Source of the DNA: Aureivirga marina
GTDB lineage: Bacteria; Bacteroidota; Bacteroidia; Flavobacteriales; Flavobacteriaceae
DNA: 64,000 nucleotides
NCBI RefSeq assembly: GCF_015767265.1
Contig: NZ_JADPIB010000001.1
Span: 434,001 to 498,000 of the forward strand
Direction: 5' to 3'
The position numbers and the translations under genes are program-made. Positions 57,213-64,000 of the stretch are shown one piece after another. The notes below the pieces were generated by a model. That model made no database searches and had not been told where the DNA came from. It saw only the letters and a list, made by a program, of their open reading frames with translations. Position 1 is the stretch's first letter. Every line of letters begins with the position of its first letter.

Positions 57213-58181
57213 CTAACAACATCCTCCTCCGTCATAATGATATGTCGATTCCGAAATATAAATATCGTCTCTATTTAAGTCTGCTAAAGCTCCAGCAGTT
57301 TTATCACAAATTGCTAAAGGTTGGTTTTGCATCATCACGTGTCCTTTTTTATCATCGAAGAAATCTTCGTTTCCAAAATAAATTGCAGATTTCCCAGTGA
57401 AAACACAAGCTCCATCTTCCTGAATCGGATCTTTAATTGCACAAACTTCTACACTTTCAATCATGATATTTTCATCTGTATCATAATGATTTGTATCTAA
57501 AATTCTATACGGACGTTTTGCACGGACTTCAATAGTTCCAAATCCTACATCTGTCAACATTTTGATATAATCTTTTAAAGGAATAGAACCACTTAAACAC
57601 AATGCTCTCAAACGATCATCATTTCTTAAATTTTCTGGCATATCTTGATCACAAATTGGATCTGATAATACCAATCTTCCATGTGGTTTTAACACACGAT
57701 ACATTTCTTTAAGAGCTTTCTTTAAATCGTCTAATTTAAAAATATTGAAAAGACAGTTTTGAGCTGCAACATCAATACTTTCATCTTCTACTGGTAAGTT
57801 TAAAGCATCTCCTTTTTTTAAGTCTACAAAATCAGACTTAAACCAAGGATTTAATTCTTCTGCTTCTTTAAAATTTTTCTTTGAAGCATCTAACATTTCA
57901 TCGACAATGTCAATTCCTGTTACACCTCCTTTTTGTCTTGAGAAATAAGAGAATTGTAATAATTCCATTCCTCCACCTACTCCAACATATAGAATTTTCG
58001 GATTGTTTACTAAATCTCTTGGATTTACAGTGCTTCCACATCCGTAATTCATTTCTAACATAATTTTTGGAATTTCTAATTCAGGAAATTTCCAAACTGG
58101 AGTTGTCGTACAACATAAACCAACATCTGGGGTTAATGCTGCTTTCTTATATAAATCTTCTGTTGCGTCTAAATATGACAT
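57213..58181 (-). CDS. arsM: Arsenosugar biosynthesis arsenite methyltransferase ArsM
   Basis: 322 residues. Class I SAM methyltransferase core with motif ILYVGVGGGMELLQFS, the acidic GIDIVDEML and the NCLFNIF segment. Cysteines sit where arsenite is expected to bind: a vicinal pair at 23-24 (GLCCTTTP), Cys48 (NYGCGS), one in QNCLF, and a second vicinal pair as the last two residues (DGGGCC). As(III) S-adenosylmethionine methyltransferases make mono- and dimethylarsenic. The assignment to the arsenosugar subtype rests on the neighbouring arsS, phosphorylase and glycosyltransferase. Last gene of the operon, 2 bases after the phosphorylase. Confidence 0.88.
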   Translation of the reverse strand: MSYLDATEDLYKKAALTPDVGLCCTTTPVWKFPELEIPKIMLEMNYGCGSTVNPRDLVNNPKILYVGVGGGMELLQFSYFSRQKGGVTGIDIVDEMLDASKKNFKEAEELNPWFKSDFVDLKKGDALNLPVEDESIDVAAQNCLFNIFKLDDLKKALKEMYRVLKPHGRLVLSDPICDQDMPENLRNDDRLRALCLSGSIPLKDYIKMLTDVGFGTIEVRAKRPYRILDTNHYDTDENIMIESVEVCAIKDPIQEDGACVFTGKSAIYFGNEDFFDDKKGHVMMQNQPLAICDKTAGALADLNRDDIYISESTYHYDGGGCC

Positions 58182-58183
58182 GA

Positions 58184-58996
58184 CTAAAGTGTTTTAATTA
58201 ATTGAGAAAAAAGCGTAATCATTTTTGGCTCTGCTTTCTCTGCTAAAGCTAAAATTTCTGGAATATTAATCGGTTGTAAATTATCTGGATCACAAGAATC
58301 TGTCAATACAGAAATCGCTACACATGGAAGTTCCACATGATTTGCAGCAATCACTTCAGGAACTGTGGACATTCCAACAGCATCCGCACCAATTACTTTT
58401 AAATATCTATATTCTGCTCGTGTTTCCAAATGAGGCCCAATCACAGCTGCATAAACTCCTTCATGAAGTGTAATATCATTTTCTACTGCAATCTGCTTTA
58501 ATTTTTCATTCATTTCTTTGTTATATGGCGCTGACATATCTACAAATGGATTTCCTAAAGTTTTTACTTCTGTTCCAAGTAAAGGTGATCCTCCTTGTAA
58601 ATTAATATGATCATCCAATAACATCAATGAACCTTTTTCATAATTTAAATTAATCGCTCCTGCTGCATTTGAAATCAACAACTTCTGAACTCCTAATTTT
58701 TTAAAAACTCGTATTGGAAAAACAACTTGATTCAAAGAATATCCTTCATATAGGTGATATCTTCCTTGCATCACCAAAACTTTCTTCCCTTCTAAAGTTC
58801 CGAAAAGTAATTTTCCATGATGAAATTCCATTGTTGATTCAGGAAAATTCGGAATCTCATCATAATCAATACTAATTTCTATATCTATTTTTTCAACTAG
58901 TTTTCCTAAACCAGTTCCTAAAACAATTCCTATTACTGGATTCAAAATATTCTTTGATTCCAAAAATTCAACTGTTTCATTTATTTGTGTTATCAT
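58184..58996 (-). CDS. Purine-nucleoside phosphorylase
   Basis: 270 residues, PNP family 2 (trimeric type): GIVLGTGLG near the N-terminus, EFHHGKLLFG, MQGRYHLYEGY, SNAAGAIN and GADAVGMSTVPEVIAANH. It splits a purine nucleoside with phosphate into base and ribose-1-phosphate. Its place between arsM and the glycosyltransferase suggests that it removes adenine from the deoxyadenosyl-dimethylarsenic product of ArsS (inference); it could also be an ordinary salvage PNP. Its 5' leader carries a structured repeat. Confidence 0.92.
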   Translation of the reverse strand: MITQINETVEFLESKNILNPVIGIVLGTGLGKLVEKIDIEISIDYDEIPNFPESTMEFHHGKLLFGTLEGKKVLVMQGRYHLYEGYSLNQVVFPIRVFKKLGVQKLLISNAAGAINLNYEKGSLMLLDDHINLQGGSPLLGTEVKTLGNPFVDMSAPYNKEMNEKLKQIAVENDITLHEGVYAAVIGPHLETRAEYRYLKVIGADAVGMSTVPEVIAANHVELPCVAISVLTDSCDPDNLQPINIPEILALAEKAEPKMITLFSQLIKTL

Positions 58997-59009
58997 CGTT
59001 TTCTTTTTT

Positions 59010-59129
59010 GGGCGTTCCCTTCTCCTTCGACTCCGCTCAGGTATAAGGTCGGGCTTTCCGCTATATCTTTTTTGCTAATGCAACTAAATGAAGAAAAGCA
59101 AAAAAGGATGCCGCTGCAATCCCTAACGC
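59010..59129. repeat. Structured intergenic repeat, copy 2 (leader of the phosphorylase gene)
   Basis: 120 bases with the same blocks and plus-strand orientation as 37723-37825. Here the terminal pairing is GCGTT/AACGC, the inner one TCGAC/GTCGG and the long one CTTTTTTGCT/AGCAAAAAAG. It lies between the glycosyltransferase stop (59145) and the phosphorylase ATG (58996), so on the minus strand it ends 13 bases before that ATG. Confidence 0.8.
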
Positions 59130-59144
59130 AAATTTATTTTTAGA

Positions 59145-59765
59145 TTATTTCACAAAACCCAATTTCTCTAATACTTCATCAGAAGATTTCATCAAATCTT
59201 CCTCCGTATCAATATCATTTAAAGTTTCAATCGTATCGAAAGATAAATTTCTTTCTTGAATATCTTTTACAGTATCTGGAAATACTGATTCTGTACTCCA
59301 TTCTTTATGATCAAAAACAAAAGTTTGATCTTTTTGCATTCCTAAAAGATAATATCCTCCATCTTCTGCTGGACCAATAACTACATCATTCGAACTCAAT
59401 TTTTCAAAAGCCTCTTTCAAATGATTTTCTGTTATTGCAAACATATCACTTCCGATAATCACAATATTTTCATACCCTTCCGCAAAACCATTTAAAAAAG
59501 CATTTTTCATTCGAATTCCTAAATCTGCTCCTTCTTGAACATATTTCTTAAATCCTGCTTTCCAAAGATCATTTTCTCCAATTTCATTCGAATAATAGAC
59601 ATGTTTTTCCACATCTAAATCTTTTGTAATCTTATGTGTATAATCTAACAAAGCTTTGTACACAGTCAAAGCTCGTTCATCTCCAATTGTTCTTGCCAAT
59701 CGTGTTTTTACTTTTCCTAATTCAGGATTTTTCGTAAAAATTATTAAAAGGTTTTTAGTGCTCAT
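59145..59765 (-). CDS. TIGR04282-type arsenosugar glycosyltransferase
   Basis: 206 residues, compact GT-A/nucleotidyltransferase-like fold related to CofC. N-terminal LLIIFTKNPELGKVKTRLARTIGDERAL is the family signature; VIIGSDMFAITENHL and GPAEDGGYYLLGM follow. The family is annotated in arsenosugar clusters, where it would attach the arsenoribosyl unit to an aglycone; this activity is inferred from context. Its ATG overlaps the rhodanese gene by 11 bases. Confidence 0.85.
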   Translation of the reverse strand: MSTKNLLIIFTKNPELGKVKTRLARTIGDERALTVYKALLDYTHKITKDLDVEKHVYYSNEIGENDLWKAGFKKYVQEGADLGIRMKNAFLNGFAEGYENIVIIGSDMFAITENHLKEAFEKLSSNDVVIGPAEDGGYYLLGMQKDQTFVFDHKEWSTESVFPDTVKDIQERNLSFDTIETLNDIDTEEDLMKSSDEVLEKLGFVK

Positions 59766-60258
59766 AAATCTTTATTCCTTTTTGTAACCACGAACTCCAC
59801 TCTTTTGAAAATGTATGTACTTTATCTGTATCTGTTCCTTTATCAGAAACAAGTGGAAGTTCAAAATTACTCCATTCAAAAATTCCACCTTTTAAATTAA
59901 AAACATTCTCATATCCCAATGCCATTATTTTTTCTCCAATATGTTCACTTCGAATTCCCAAACTGCAATAGATCACGATTTTCTTACCTGTTATCTGTAA
60001 ATCTTCGGGTAAATCTTCTTTTGTAAACGTATCATAGTCTACAAAATAAGCTCCTTCAATATGACTAACTTTAAATTCTTTCAATGACCTTGCATCAATC
60101 AATATCACTGAATCAGTCATTTTATGCAATTCATTCACTGTAATTAAAGGAACCGATTTTTTCAACTCTTTGTTTAAAAATCTATCTAATTTTTTGTTTT
60201 GCGCTTGCATACAAAAAGCAGTAAAAAATAAAAGAATCAGGACATAAAAATGCTTCAT
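59755..60258 (-). CDS. Exported rhodanese-like protein
   Basis: 167 residues. Signal peptide (1-20, ending CMQAQ) and a single rhodanese domain: LIDARSLKEFKVSHIEGAYFV and the active loop CSLGIRS with Cys98, then GGIFEWSNFELPLV. Rhodaneses move sulfane sulfur, and some bind or reduce arsenate. The signal peptide places this one in the periplasm, unlike the cytoplasmic enzymes around it, so it may handle incoming arsenic rather than take part in synthesis (inference). Confidence 0.85.
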   Translation of the reverse strand: MKHFYVLILLFFTAFCMQAQNKKLDRFLNKELKKSVPLITVNELHKMTDSVILIDARSLKEFKVSHIEGAYFVDYDTFTKEDLPEDLQITGKKIVIYCSLGIRSEHIGEKIMALGYENVFNLKGGIFEWSNFELPLVSDKGTDTDKVHTFSKEWSSWLQKGIKIYEH

Positions 60259-60309
60259 ATAATACTAATTTAAATATACATTCATTCTTTTTTTAAGAGA
60301 AATAATTTA

Positions 60310-61365
60310 TTAAACAGTTGTTCCTTGACAACTAGAACCTGCTCCAGCCGTACAACCATAACAATGTTGCGAAATAATTATCTCTCTATTTTGTAAACTT
60401 TCTAAATCGAAATCTTTTAAATGTTGTGATTTAGCATTTACTTTTAATCCAAGTATTTGATTAAAATCGCAATCAAACAAATAACCATCCCAACTAATAG
60501 AAAGTGTATTTTTACACATTACACCATCCACTGCAATAGGATTATAAGCTTCCACTAAAGCTTCCATATAATCTTCATAATTATCTGAAGCAATTAAATA
60601 TTCTAAAAATCTAGAAACAGGAAGATTTGTTATTGCGAATAAACTATTAAAATCAATATCAAAATCATTTTTTAAAGCTTTTTTGAAATCACTTTCTAAA
60701 TCACTTTGATTTGCTGGAAGAAAAGCACCTGCTGGATTGTAAACTAAATCTAGTTTTAATCCAGTTCCTTCTTTTCCATACCCAACTTCATTCAACATTT
60801 GCAATGCTTGAATTGATTTTTGAAATACACCATTTCCTCTTTGTTTATCCGTTTTATTTCTCTTATAAAAAGGTAAAGAAGAAACTACATGTACATTATA
60901 TTTCTTAAAAAATTCTGGTAAATCGTGGTATTTCTTATTAGCTAAAATAATTGTCAAATTTGAACGAACGATAAAATCTTCCACTCCAATTTTTGCAGCT
61001 TCTTCTACAAACCAACGAAAATTTGGATTCATTTCAGGAGCTCCACCTGTTAAATCTAATGTTTTCGCTCCGCTTGCTTTTAGTACGTCCAAACAAAGTT
61101 GCATTGTTTCTTTTGTCATGATTTCTTTACGATCTGGACCAGCGTCCACATGACAATGTGAGCAAACTTGATTACACATATAACCAACATTAACTTGGAA
61201 AATATCCAGTTTTGTTGGCTTTAAAGGAAATCTATTTGTTTTTTCTAAAGATTCTTTAAATGTTGGTAATTCTCCATTTCCAAAAATTCCATTGCTTAAA
61301 ACATGCAATTGATTTTCTGGTTGAGATAAATCGTTTTTTCTAGCTAATAAAGATTTTGTTGTCAT
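60310..61365 (-). CDS. arsS: Arsenosugar biosynthesis radical SAM protein ArsS
   Basis: 351 residues. Radical SAM cluster CNQVCSHC with Cys64, Cys68 and Cys71 (CxxxCxxC), the GGxP-like LTGGAPEMNP loop, and a Cys-rich C-terminal domain with CDFNQILG and CYGCTAGAGSSCQG. This is the rSAM/Cys-rich family (TIGR04167 as I recall) in which some members contain selenocysteine; here all those positions are Cys. ArsS joins the 5'-deoxyadenosyl group of SAM to dimethylarsenic. It is 5 bases after the AhpD-like gene. Confidence 0.92.
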   Translation of the reverse strand: MTTKSLLARKNDLSQPENQLHVLSNGIFGNGELPTFKESLEKTNRFPLKPTKLDIFQVNVGYMCNQVCSHCHVDAGPDRKEIMTKETMQLCLDVLKASGAKTLDLTGGAPEMNPNFRWFVEEAAKIGVEDFIVRSNLTIILANKKYHDLPEFFKKYNVHVVSSLPFYKRNKTDKQRGNGVFQKSIQALQMLNEVGYGKEGTGLKLDLVYNPAGAFLPANQSDLESDFKKALKNDFDIDFNSLFAITNLPVSRFLEYLIASDNYEDYMEALVEAYNPIAVDGVMCKNTLSISWDGYLFDCDFNQILGLKVNAKSQHLKDFDLESLQNREIIISQHCYGCTAGAGSSCQGTTV

Positions 61366-61370
61366 AAAAA

Positions 61371-61706
61371 TTACATACTCAATTTTTCAACCTTATTCAT
61401 CATCTGTACACCGTGCACTAAACTTGCTCCTCCACGAATTGCAGCAGCAACATGCAAAGCCTCCATCATTTCTTCCTTTTCAATTCCTCTTTGTAATCCG
61501 TCTTTTGTGTAAGCATCAATACAATAAGGACATTGAACTGTATGTGCAACAGCAAGTGCAATCAATGATTTTTCTCTTGCTGTTAAACTTCCTTCTTCAA
61601 ATACTTTCCCATAATATTCAAAAAATTTCTCTCCTAGTTCCTCACTCCATTCTGTGATTTTTCCAAACTTTTTTAAATCTTTTGGATCGTAATATGTCTT
61701 TTGCAT
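61371..61706 (-). CDS. Arsenosugar-associated AhpD-like protein
   Basis: 111 residues, carboxymuconolactone decarboxylase/AhpD fold: REKSLIALAVAHTVQCPYCIDAY with the CxxC pair Cys59/Cys62; the His that follows in AhpD is replaced (CPYCIDAY). A version of this family regularly accompanies arsS (TIGR04169 as I recall). It may provide thiol redox chemistry for arsenic intermediates, for example reduction of As(V) to As(III), but no activity is proven. Confidence 0.87.
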   Translation of the reverse strand: MQKTYYDPKDLKKFGKITEWSEELGEKFFEYYGKVFEEGSLTAREKSLIALAVAHTVQCPYCIDAYTKDGLQRGIEKEEMMEALHVAAAIRGGASLVHGVQMMNKVEKLSM

Positions 61707-61769
61707 TTTAATTTAGTTTTATTTAATTAATAAGAATTTTCTGTTATAATAAATTACAGCTGTAAAATA

Positions 61770-62480
61770 TTACTTTCCATTCAAATTCCAATTATATTGT
61801 AGATAAGAAATAGAAGCATTCGAATTTAATTTCGTGTTGCTATACTTATTAATGTAATCTACAAGTGTACCATTCTTCGTGAAATCTCCTTTAAACCAGT
61901 TAAATATTTCAGAAAGTTGTGCTTTATTTGTTGCAATTCTATTTCTCTTAGAATCATTGATGAAAAGCTTCATTAATTTCTCTAAACTAGAATTTACATT
62001 TTTCTCTGTAAAAGCATAATTTGCTAATTGTGGACAAGAATAAGAAGCACAATTTACTCCAACATGAATTCTTGGATCATCAAACTTCTTTCTTAAAATT
62101 TCGTGTTCAATTTGGTTTAATGTATATGTTTTTCCACCAACTTTTGCAAAAGGAATTTCCCAAGCATTTTTTCCATTTTCTTTAATTTCAGTAATGCTAT
62201 TTAAAGGATAATTATCTAAAATAAGTTTCACAGTATATGCATTATAAGCATTGATCCAAAAAGCTTTCTCTTTGTCAGCTGACCAATTATTAGGAGAAGT
62301 TTTCGTTAAATAAGTAATATATACATCTAATTTTTGTGGTGATTTTTTCCAACTTTTATAATCAACATTTCCAGAATTACTTACATATTTTTGTAATTCT
62401 CCATTCCACACAGAAGTTTGTGCGTTTGCTTCTGACAACATCATTGTAAGAAAAGCTACTATAAGAATTCTCAGTTTCAT
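61770..62480 (-). CDS. DUF547 exported protein
   Basis: 236 residues. Signal peptide (1-20, ending EANAQ), then the DUF547 core: KAFWINAYNAYTVKLILDNYP, GGKTYTLNQIEHEILRK and DPRIHVGVNCASYSCPQL with a conserved Cys. DUF547 has a possible papain-like or transglutaminase-like fold, but its function is unknown. It is the promoter-proximal gene of the arsenosugar run, 63 bases before the AhpD-like gene. Its presence with the rhodanese gives the operon a second exported member. Confidence 0.85.
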   Translation of the reverse strand: MKLRILIVAFLTMMLSEANAQTSVWNGELQKYVSNSGNVDYKSWKKSPQKLDVYITYLTKTSPNNWSADKEKAFWINAYNAYTVKLILDNYPLNSITEIKENGKNAWEIPFAKVGGKTYTLNQIEHEILRKKFDDPRIHVGVNCASYSCPQLANYAFTEKNVNSSLEKLMKLFINDSKRNRIATNKAQLSEIFNWFKGDFTKNGTLVDYINKYSNTKLNSNASISYLQYNWNLNGK

Positions 62481-62885
62481 ACTTGTATAATTTTATGGTT
62501 ATAAAATACTTCTTGACATTAAGACGTAAAAAAAAACAAGAGTTTACAAGTTTTTTTTACAATATTAGAAGTTAATGATTTTCTAAGAATATAATTCTAT
62601 ATTGAAGTTGATTTTAATATAGTTTTAGCTTAGAGATAGAAGTGAAAAGCTTTTTCATTTTTTAAAAATAGAAAATCTTAGCAAACGGAGGCGATTGGCA
62701 ATGAGCCCAAGGATTGCTTAGAATTTCTTTTTAAATAATAAAAAACTTGTAACGAAAAGCTCGTCCCGCAGGGAAGCACAAAAAAAGACTGCATAAATAC
62801 AGTCTTTCTATTATTATTTATAATATTTAATAATTTTATTTATTCTTTTCCTGATAAAAAAACAGATAGTTGAGCGAAATCGAAA
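62481..62885. other. Non-coding region between DUF547 and rlmN
   Basis: 405 bases with no coding region. From left to right it contains an AT inverted repeat at 62490-62507 (ATTTTAT-GGTT-ATAAAAT) next to the DUF547 start, and an AT-rich stretch. A GC-richer patch (62681-62780) with GCAAT/ATTGC and TCCC-GCA-GGGA pairings follows, then the rlmN terminator. Last, a short TTGAGCGAAATCGAAACT sequence runs into the rlmN stop codon. Confidence 0.6.
62784..62807 (-). terminator. Terminator of rlmN
   Basis: 8-bp stem AAAGACTG/CAGTCTTT with an 8-base loop and a T-run on the minus strand, 79 bases past the rlmN stop. Confidence 0.75.
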
Positions 62886-63926
62886 CTAGCTTTTATTTGC
62901 TAATTGTCCACAAGCTGCATCAATATCTTTTCCTCGACTTCTTCGAACATTTACAACAATATCATTCATTTCTAAAATACTGATATAATCAGTCAATGCT
63001 TTTTGAGAAGCTTGCTGAAATTCGCCATCGTCAATTGGATTGTATTCAATCAAATTCACTTTACAAGGAATATATTTACAAAACTTTACCAAAGCTTCAA
63101 TATCTTCACGTTTGTCGTTGATTCCTTTCCAGACAACGTATTCATAAGTAACTTTTCGTTTTGTTTTTGCATACCAATATTCCAAAGCTTCACGAAGTTC
63201 AGTCAATGGAAATTTTTTCGTGAAAGGCATGATTTTATTTCTTGTTTCTTCAATTGCAGAATGTAGGGAAACTGCAAGATTGAATTTCACTTCATCATCT
63301 GCCATTTTACGAATCATTTTTGTCACACCTGAAGTAGAAACCGTAATTCTTTTAGGTGACATTCCAAGACCTTCTGGAGAAGTAATTTTTTCAATAGATT
63401 TCAGAACATTGTTATAATTCATCAATGGCTCTCCCATTCCCATATAAACAATATTTGACAATTTTCTGTTGTAATAAAGAAGACTTTCTTGATTGATTGC
63501 AGAAACTTGATCGAAAATTTCATCTGCATTTAGATTTCGCATACGTTTTAAACGTGCAGTTGCACAGAAATTACAATCCAAACTACAACCAACTTGACTA
63601 GAAACACAAGCTGTTGTTCTTGTATCTGTAGGAATTAAAACAGATTCTACAACCAAGCCATCGTGTAATTTCACAGCATTTTTCACTGTTCCATCATTAC
63701 TTCTTTGCATTTGATCCACACGAATATGATTAATCACAAAGTTATCTTCCAGCATTTGTCTAGTTGCTTTTGAAATATTTGTCATATCCTCAAAAGAGTG
63801 TGCAGATTTGCTCCAAAGCCATTCGTAAACTTGGTTTCCTCTAAAAGCTTTATCTCCATTCTCTACAAAAAAATCACGTAATTGCTCTTTTGTTAAAGCT
63901 CGTATGTCTTTCTTCTTATTAGTCAA
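62886..63926 (-). CDS. rlmN: Dual-specificity RNA methyltransferase RlmN (TTG start)
   Basis: 346 residues. Radical SAM enzyme that methylates C2 of A2503 in 23S rRNA and A37 in some tRNAs. Cluster motif CSLDCNFC (Cys114, Cys118, Cys121), YMGMGEPLMNYNNV and the substrate-linked Cys in the C-terminal SRGKDIDAACGQL are present. TTG at 63926 is the only start that keeps the N-terminal domain, since the frame reads TAG-ATT-TTG upstream. The -7 element TATCTTTG lies 23 bases before it. Confidence 0.96.
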   Translation of the reverse strand: MTNKKKDIRALTKEQLRDFFVENGDKAFRGNQVYEWLWSKSAHSFEDMTNISKATRQMLEDNFVINHIRVDQMQRSNDGTVKNAVKLHDGLVVESVLIPTDTRTTACVSSQVGCSLDCNFCATARLKRMRNLNADEIFDQVSAINQESLLYYNRKLSNIVYMGMGEPLMNYNNVLKSIEKITSPEGLGMSPKRITVSTSGVTKMIRKMADDEVKFNLAVSLHSAIEETRNKIMPFTKKFPLTELREALEYWYAKTKRKVTYEYVVWKGINDKREDIEALVKFCKYIPCKVNLIEYNPIDDGEFQQASQKALTDYISILEMNDIVVNVRRSRGKDIDAACGQLANKS

Positions 63927-63948
63927 AATCTATTTTGTTTTTGGGCTG

Positions 63949-63956
63949 CAAAGATA
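63949..63956 (-). promoter_or_regulatory. -7 element TATCTTTG for rlmN
   Basis: Exact TAnnTTTG on the minus strand, giving a predicted leader of about 15-20 nt before the TTG start. Confidence 0.55.
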
Positions 63957-63980
63957 CAAATAATTAAAATCATAAAAAAA

Positions 63981-63998
63981 GAAGCTAGTATTAGCTCC
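63981..63998 (-). terminator. Terminator of a gene beyond the right edge
   Basis: Minus-strand stem GGAGCTA/TAGCTTC (one G-T pair, 4-base loop) followed by seven T. It implies a minus-strand gene ending just outside the window. Confidence 0.65.
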
Positions 63999-64000
63999 TT

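Noticed and set aside
60310-61365. Selenocysteine in ArsS
   Set aside because: Some family members are selenoproteins, but this frame has no internal TGA and the positions are Cys.
62481-62885. Small protein gene in the spacer before rlmN
   Set aside because: No frame with a start codon and family-like sequence; the features there are hairpins and repeat fragments.

Overview
The window is an AT-rich chromosomal segment of a member of the Bacteroidota, almost certainly the family Flavobacteriaceae. The evidence is the repertoire (a dcw cluster ending in a FtsZ with a very long tail, MraY with an insert, an OMP_b-brl_3 type TonB receptor beside a LytS/LytTR pair, DUF4197/DUF4136/DUF4412 lipoproteins, arsenosugar genes) and the promoters, which follow the Bacteroidota pattern TTG-N19..23-TAnnTTTG. 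I see no rRNA, prophage, insertion sequence or CRISPR array. Two tRNAs are present: Arg(TCG) and Asp(GTC).

Layout. 1-2 kb: the start of an ABC exporter running off the left edge, a small hypothetical gene, a LysM-like/Amidase_3 cell-wall amidase and tRNA-Arg. 2.1-18 kb: one long minus-strand operon mraZ-rsmH-ftsL-pbp-murE-mraY-murD-ftsW-murG-murC-ftsQ-ftsA-ftsZ, followed by yqeY. It builds lipid II and the divisome, and a three-copy MraZ box with 10-bp period sits at its promoter. 18.2-29.6 kb: housekeeping genes (alpha/beta hydrolase, engB, RluA-type synthase, LysE exporter, polyprenyl synthase, thioesterase, peptide ABC permease, tail-specific protease, surE, a small membrane protein, lpxB, DUF58). 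29.7-34.3 kb: tRNA-Asp, then a LytTR/LytS pair divergent from a TonB-receptor-like protein, with a 21-bp-period repeat between them that looks like a LytTR target. 34.4-41.1 kb: comEC, prfA and the thrS-infC-rpmI-rplT operon; infC has no standard start codon and appears to begin at AUA. 41.3-49.4 kb: lipoproteins, hutU, an SDR/SRPBCC pair, DUF2797 and a bacterial GH3-family adenylase.

49.5-52.5 kb holds four tightly packed lipoprotein genes that form a tandem duplication (A-B-A'-B'). I do not recognise the family. Three of the four proteins end in a short beta motif that, from memory, recalls the gliding/secretion protein GldM; this is the most novel-looking locus. It is followed by a fused B12-dependent mutase (icmF) and a fatty-acid hydroxylase family gene.

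57.2-62.5 kb is an arsenosugar biosynthesis operon: DUF547, AhpD-like protein, radical SAM ArsS, exported rhodanese, TIGR04282-type glycosyltransferase, purine nucleoside phosphorylase and ArsM methyltransferase. Its order suggests a path from arsenite through dimethylarsenic and a deoxyadenosyl adduct to a ribosyl arsenosugar. rlmN ends the window. A structured intergenic repeat occurs twice (37.7 kb and 59.0 kb) with compensatory changes in its pairing; the second copy forms the leader of the phosphorylase gene inside the arsenosugar operon.
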